Positions 12,901 to 15,460 of a stretch of 15,460 nucleotides of DNA are shown one piece after another. Location of the stretch: assembly GCA_040235415.1 (NCBI GenBank), contig JBECKR010000266.1, positions 1 through 15,460 of the forward strand, given 5' to 3'. Under the pieces are notes generated by a model, which made no database searches, was not told where the DNA came from, and saw only the letters and a program-made list of their open reading frames with translations. The position numbers and the translations under genes are program-made. Each line of letters opens with the position of its first letter. Position 1 is the stretch's first letter. The stretch is from JBECKR01 sp040235415. Lineage in GTDB: Bacteria > Acidobacteriota > Polarisedimenticolia > Polarisedimenticolales > Polarisedimenticolaceae.

Positions 12901-13937
12901 GGCGCGTGCTGGTGGCGCAGACCGCGTGGCTCGGCGATCTCGTGCTCACGCTGCCCGCGCTCCGAGAGCTGAGGCGGGCCAGGCCGGACGCGCGGGTCGT
13001 CGTGCTGACGACCCCGGCCGGAGCCGAGCTCCTCGCGGCGGATCCGGCGGTCGACACGGTTTTGGCGTATCGAAAGCGCGGGTGGGACCGGGGAGTGAGC
13101 GGCCTCCCCTCGATCGTTTCGCTGCTGCGGCGGGAGCGGTTCGACGTCGCGCTCGCCGCCCAACGCTCGTTTCGAACCGGACTCCTGGTGCGGCTGTCCG
13201 GCGCACGGCTGCGGGTCGGCTTCGAAGGCGCCGCGGGCGGCTGGGCGTACAACCGCACCGTGCGCTGGGATCCGGCGCGACACGCGACGGAACGATTTCT
13301 CGCCCTCGTCGCGCCTGCGGGAGGGAATCCGGACGCCGATTCGAAACCGACGCTCGGCGTCGTCGACGCGGCGCGGGCGTCCGTCTCCCGCAAGCTCGAA
13401 CGCGCCGGACTGCCTGCCGGACAGCCCTACGTCGCGCTCGCTCCCGGATCGGTCTGGCCGACGAAACGCTGGACGACGGACGGATTCGTCGGCGTCGGTC
13501 GCTGGGCGCGGGAGCGCGGCCTCGCCGCCGTTCTGGTCGGCTCCGCATCCGATCGGGACGTCTGCCTCGGCGTCGAGCGCGCCCTCGGCGACGGCGCGAC
13601 GTCGCTCGCGGGCGAGACCACCCTGCCGGAGCTCTGCGCCGTGCTGGCGGGTGCGGCCGCGGCGGTGTCGAACGACAGCGGGGCGGCGCACGTCGCGGCG
13701 GCGGTCGGGACCCCGGTCGTGACCGTCTTCGGGCCGACGGTTCCGGCGTTCGGCTTCGCCCCGCGGGGACCGGCGAGCGCCATCGTGGAGATCGCCGGGC
13801 TCGATTGCCGGCCTTGCCACCGCCACGGACCGCGGTCGTGTCCCCTCGGTCACCTGCGGTGCATGCGCGACATCGGGGTCGAACGCGTGGTCGGCGTGCT
13901 CGCGCCGCTGCTCGGCCGAGGGCGCGCGGTCGGGTAG
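12897..13937 (+). CDS. Glycosyltransferase family 9, heptosyltransferase II-like
   Basis: Family 9 enzymes such as WaaF add ADP-heptose to the inner core of lipopolysaccharide at the inner face of the inner membrane. The 346 residues show the two-domain GT-B pattern. The N-terminal VLVAQTAWLGDLVLTLPAL (4-22) carries the family's Asp14. The C-terminal half has LAPGSVWPTKRW (181-192), LVGSASD, SNDSGAAHVAAAVGTPVVTVFGPT (258-281), GFAP and a cysteine-rich end with Cys304, Cys307, Cys315 and Cys322 in CRPCHRHGPRSCPLGHLRCM. The cysteine motif is typical of heptosyltransferase II-like proteins. The start is GTG 12897, overlapping the upstream stop as GTGA and giving the normal N-terminus. The exact acceptor cannot be told. 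The gene supports a Gram-negative envelope. Confidence 0.93.
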   Translation: MRRVLVAQTAWLGDLVLTLPALRELRRARPDARVVVLTTPAGAELLAADPAVDTVLAYRKRGWDRGVSGLPSIVSLLRRERFDVALAAQRSFRTGLLVRLSGARLRVGFEGAAGGWAYNRTVRWDPARHATERFLALVAPAGGNPDADSKPTLGVVDAARASVSRKLERAGLPAGQPYVALAPGSVWPTKRWTTDGFVGVGRWARERGLAAVLVGSASDRDVCLGVERALGDGATSLAGETTLPELCAVLAGAAAAVSNDSGAAHVAAAVGTPVVTVFGPTVPAFGFAPRGPASAIVEIAGLDCRPCHRHGPRSCPLGHLRCMRDIGVERVVGVLAPLLGRGRAVG

Positions 13938-13949
13938 CGCATCGTTCGA

Positions 13950-15155
13950 TCAGGCGCGGCCGGGATACCGTGAGAGGGCGGCGCCGAACGCCGCCATCGC
14001 GCGGCCGAGGTCGTCGACGTTGAGGACGTAGGCGAGCCGAGCCTCCCGTCTGCCGAGTCCGGGCGTGGCGTAGAAGCCGTCGGCGGGCGCGATCATGACG
14101 GTCTCGCCGTGGTGCTCGAAGTCCCGCAAAAGGAACTCGGCGAAGCTGGCCGCGTCGTCGACCGGAAGCCGCGCGCAGACGTAGAACGCTCCCTCCGGTC
14201 GTCGCAGCGCCACGCCCGGCATCGACGTGAGCGCGTCGTAGACGAGATCGCGGCGCCGCTCGTACTCGGCGATCACGCCGCGGATGTAGTCACCGGGTAC
14301 GTCGTTGATGGCGCACGCCATGTACTGCCCGAGCGTCGGGGGGCAGAGCCTTGCCTGCCCGCAGCGCAGCACCGCGGCCATGAGCTCTCGGTTCCGGCTC
14401 GCGATGCAGCCGACGCGGATGCCGCACACAGAGATCCGCTTCGAAAGCGAGTCGACGACGACGACGCGGTCGTCGAGGCCCGGCAGAGTCAACGCCGAGC
14501 GATGCTTCCGGCCGTCGTAGGCGAACTCGCGGTAGACCTCGTCGGCGACGAGGTAGAGCCCGCGGTCGCGGCACAACGACGCGAGTGCCTCGAGCTCGCC
14601 GTCGTCGTACACCGTTCCCGTGGGATTGTTCGGAGAGCAGATCAGCACCGCACGCGTACGCTCGGTGATCTTCGCCTCGATGGCCGCACGGTCCGGCATG
14701 CGGAAGCCGTCCTCGGCCCGGGTCGTCACGGCCACGGGGCGAACGCCGACCAGCGCCGCGAAGCCGGCGTAGTTCGTGTAGAACGGCTCGAGCACGAGGA
14801 CCTCGTCGCCGTCGTCCGCGATCATGGCGAGCACGAACAGGATCGCCTCGCTCCCGCCGGTCGTGACGAACAGTTCTTCGGAGTCGAGCTCGATCCCGAC
14901 GGAGCCGTAATACCGGCGAAGCGCCTCGACGAACTCGGGCAGGCCCTGAGACGGTCCGTACGGGACGTTCGCGGCGTCGAACGTCCGCAAGCGGGAGAGC
15001 ACTTCCTTCGGGGTCGGGATGTCGGGCTGGCCGATGTTCAGGGCGAAGACCTTCCGACCGGCCGCTCGAGCGGCGTCCGCCATCGGGGCGAGCCGCCGGA
15101 TCGGAGAGGCGGGCATGGCGTGGGCGCGGCGCGACAGTCTCGGCGAGGGGGTCAT
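13950..15155 (-). CDS. PLP-dependent class I/II aminotransferase
   Basis: This fold-type I enzyme transfers amino groups between an amino acid and a 2-oxoacid; aspartate- or alanine-type substrates are common for relatives. The 401 residues show LNIGQPDIPTP (39-49), VTTGGSEAI (97-105), CSPNNPTGTVYDD (173-185, Asn177), VADEVYREF (203-211, Asp205 and Tyr208), the PLP-binding SLSKRISVCGIRVGC with Lys239 and Arg247, and the C-terminal substrate-type Arg373 in EARLAYVLN. ATG 15155 is preferred because relatives begin with a similar SRRAHAMPASPIRRLAP stretch. GGGAG at 15167-15163 is the ribosome-binding site, and it can pair with CTCC next to the ATG. The gene converges with the heptosyltransferase (12-base gap) and diverges from the biotin carboxylase gene. 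Confidence 0.95.
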   Translation of the reverse strand: MTPSPRLSRRAHAMPASPIRRLAPMADAARAAGRKVFALNIGQPDIPTPKEVLSRLRTFDAANVPYGPSQGLPEFVEALRRYYGSVGIELDSEELFVTTGGSEAILFVLAMIADDGDEVLVLEPFYTNYAGFAALVGVRPVAVTTRAEDGFRMPDRAAIEAKITERTRAVLICSPNNPTGTVYDDGELEALASLCRDRGLYLVADEVYREFAYDGRKHRSALTLPGLDDRVVVVDSLSKRISVCGIRVGCIASRNRELMAAVLRCGQARLCPPTLGQYMACAINDVPGDYIRGVIAEYERRRDLVYDALTSMPGVALRRPEGAFYVCARLPVDDAASFAEFLLRDFEHHGETVMIAPADGFYATPGLGRREARLAYVLNVDDLGRAMAAFGAALSRYPGRA

Positions 15156-15179
15156 GGAGAGTCTCCCGATGAGGCCTCA

Positions 15180-15209
15180 AGTCTACCGGAAGCCCGCGGC
15201 GGCCGTCAC
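15180..15209 (-). promoter_or_regulatory. Predicted aminotransferase promoter
   Basis: On the minus strand GTGACG (15209-15204) precedes TAGACT (15185-15180) by 18 bases. Transcription would start near 15173, leaving an 18-base leader that holds the Shine-Dalgarno. The same TAGACT hexamer is used on the other strand for the divergent gene. Confidence 0.5.
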
Positions 15210-15215
15210 CCGAGA

Positions 15216-15244
15216 TTGCCCGTGCCGTGCCGGGGCGTTAGACT
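15216..15244 (+). promoter_or_regulatory. Predicted biotin carboxylase gene promoter
   Basis: TTGCCC (15216-15221), 17 bases and TAGACT (15239-15244) form a good sigma70-like site. The transcript would begin near 15251. Right there TCGCGCG (15252-15258), triloop CTT and CGCGCGA (15262-15268) form a perfect 7-bp hairpin, before the GGGGGA ribosome-binding site. Confidence 0.6.
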
Positions 15245-15280
15245 CGGGCCTTCGCGCGCTTCGCGCGACGCGGGGGAACG

Positions 15281-15460
15281 ATGTTCCGTAGGGTCCTGAT
15301 CGCGAATCGCGGCGAGATCGCGCTGCGCGTGATCCGTGCCTGCCGTGCGCTCGGCGTCGAGACCGTCGTCGCGTACTCCGACGCCGATCGCGACGGCCCG
15401 TGGCTCGAGAACGCCGATCTCACGGTCTGTATCGGACCGGCCCGGGCGTCGGCGTCGTAC
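15281..15460 (+). CDS. Biotin carboxylase subunit, N-terminal part (cut by window end)
   Basis: The ATG at 15281 opens 60 codons that stay in frame to the window end. The sequence MFRRVLIANRGEIALRVIRA with ACRALGVETVVAYSDAD and CIGPARASASY is the N-terminal domain of biotin carboxylases, which carboxylate biotin using ATP and bicarbonate. It could be AccC of acetyl-CoA carboxylase or the alpha subunit of an acyl-CoA or pyruvate carboxylase; the visible part cannot separate these. The usual His in the segment after DADRD is replaced by a WLENAD stretch. The ribosome-binding site is GGGGGAACG directly before the ATG. The gene has its own predicted promoter, divergent from the aminotransferase. 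Confidence 0.93.
   Translation, partial: MFRRVLIANRGEIALRVIRACRALGVETVVAYSDADRDGPWLENADLTVCIGPARASASY

Noticed and set aside
1..15460. Search for defence systems, CRISPR, insertion sequences, prophage or biosynthetic clusters
   Set aside because: All gene-sized frames are explained by housekeeping or conserved families. No direct repeats, terminal repeats or transposase motifs were seen, and base composition looks uniform.

Overview
The window is a gene-dense, very GC-rich bacterial chromosome segment. Genes are packed head to tail with 4-nt start/stop overlaps. No insertion sequence, integrase, CRISPR array, rRNA or phage gene is visible. A lipopolysaccharide heptosyltransferase-like gene and a LolB-like lipoprotein point to a Gram-negative (diderm) cell. 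SpoVG, a K+-dependent-type membrane pyrophosphatase, a DUF6677-like protein after rplI and a cysteine-rich ferrochelatase fit lineages such as Acidobacteriota, Methylomirabilota/Rokubacteria or Myxococcota-like Deltaproteobacteria. The phylum is an inference and cannot be settled by eye.

Region 1 (1-4410, + strand) is a housekeeping block: LolB-like lipoprotein (5' end outside the window), ispE, spoVG, tRNA-Gln(UUG), prs, rplY/ctc and pth. It combines the ispE/tRNA-Gln/prs order known from many proteobacteria with the spoVG/prs/ctc/pth order known from Bacillus. A consensus-like promoter followed by a perfect hairpin lies inside ispE and probably drives spoVG, the tRNA and prs. Region 2 (4461-6515) is hppA, an ion-pumping pyrophosphatase.

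Region 3 (6516-10764, + strand) starts with a structured leader and the ribosomal protein genes rpsF (TTG start), rpsR and rplI. Three small membrane-protein genes follow (DUF6677-like, a 57-residue protein and a VanZ-like protein), then a beta-decarboxylating dehydrogenase of the isocitrate/isopropylmalate family and an enoyl-CoA hydratase. Most junctions overlap or are nearly so, suggesting one long translationally coupled operon.

Region 4 (10751-15460) switches strand several times. hemH (-) converges on the hydratase gene with a 14-nt overlap. It shares a 119-bp divergent control region with a + strand pair: a conserved protein of unknown function and a heptosyltransferase. A class I aminotransferase (-) converges on that pair and is divergent from a biotin carboxylase gene (+) cut by the window end. 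Predicted promoters here share the pattern TTGnCn-N17/18-TAnnnT.

I see no defence system, toxin cluster or obvious new multi-gene machine. The most interesting points are the uncharacterised protein coupled to the heptosyltransferase, the promoter-hairpin inside ispE, the recurring hairpins at predicted RNA 5' ends, an apparently leaderless hemH, the mixed cofactor motif in the dehydrogenase, and the unannotated 57-residue membrane protein.
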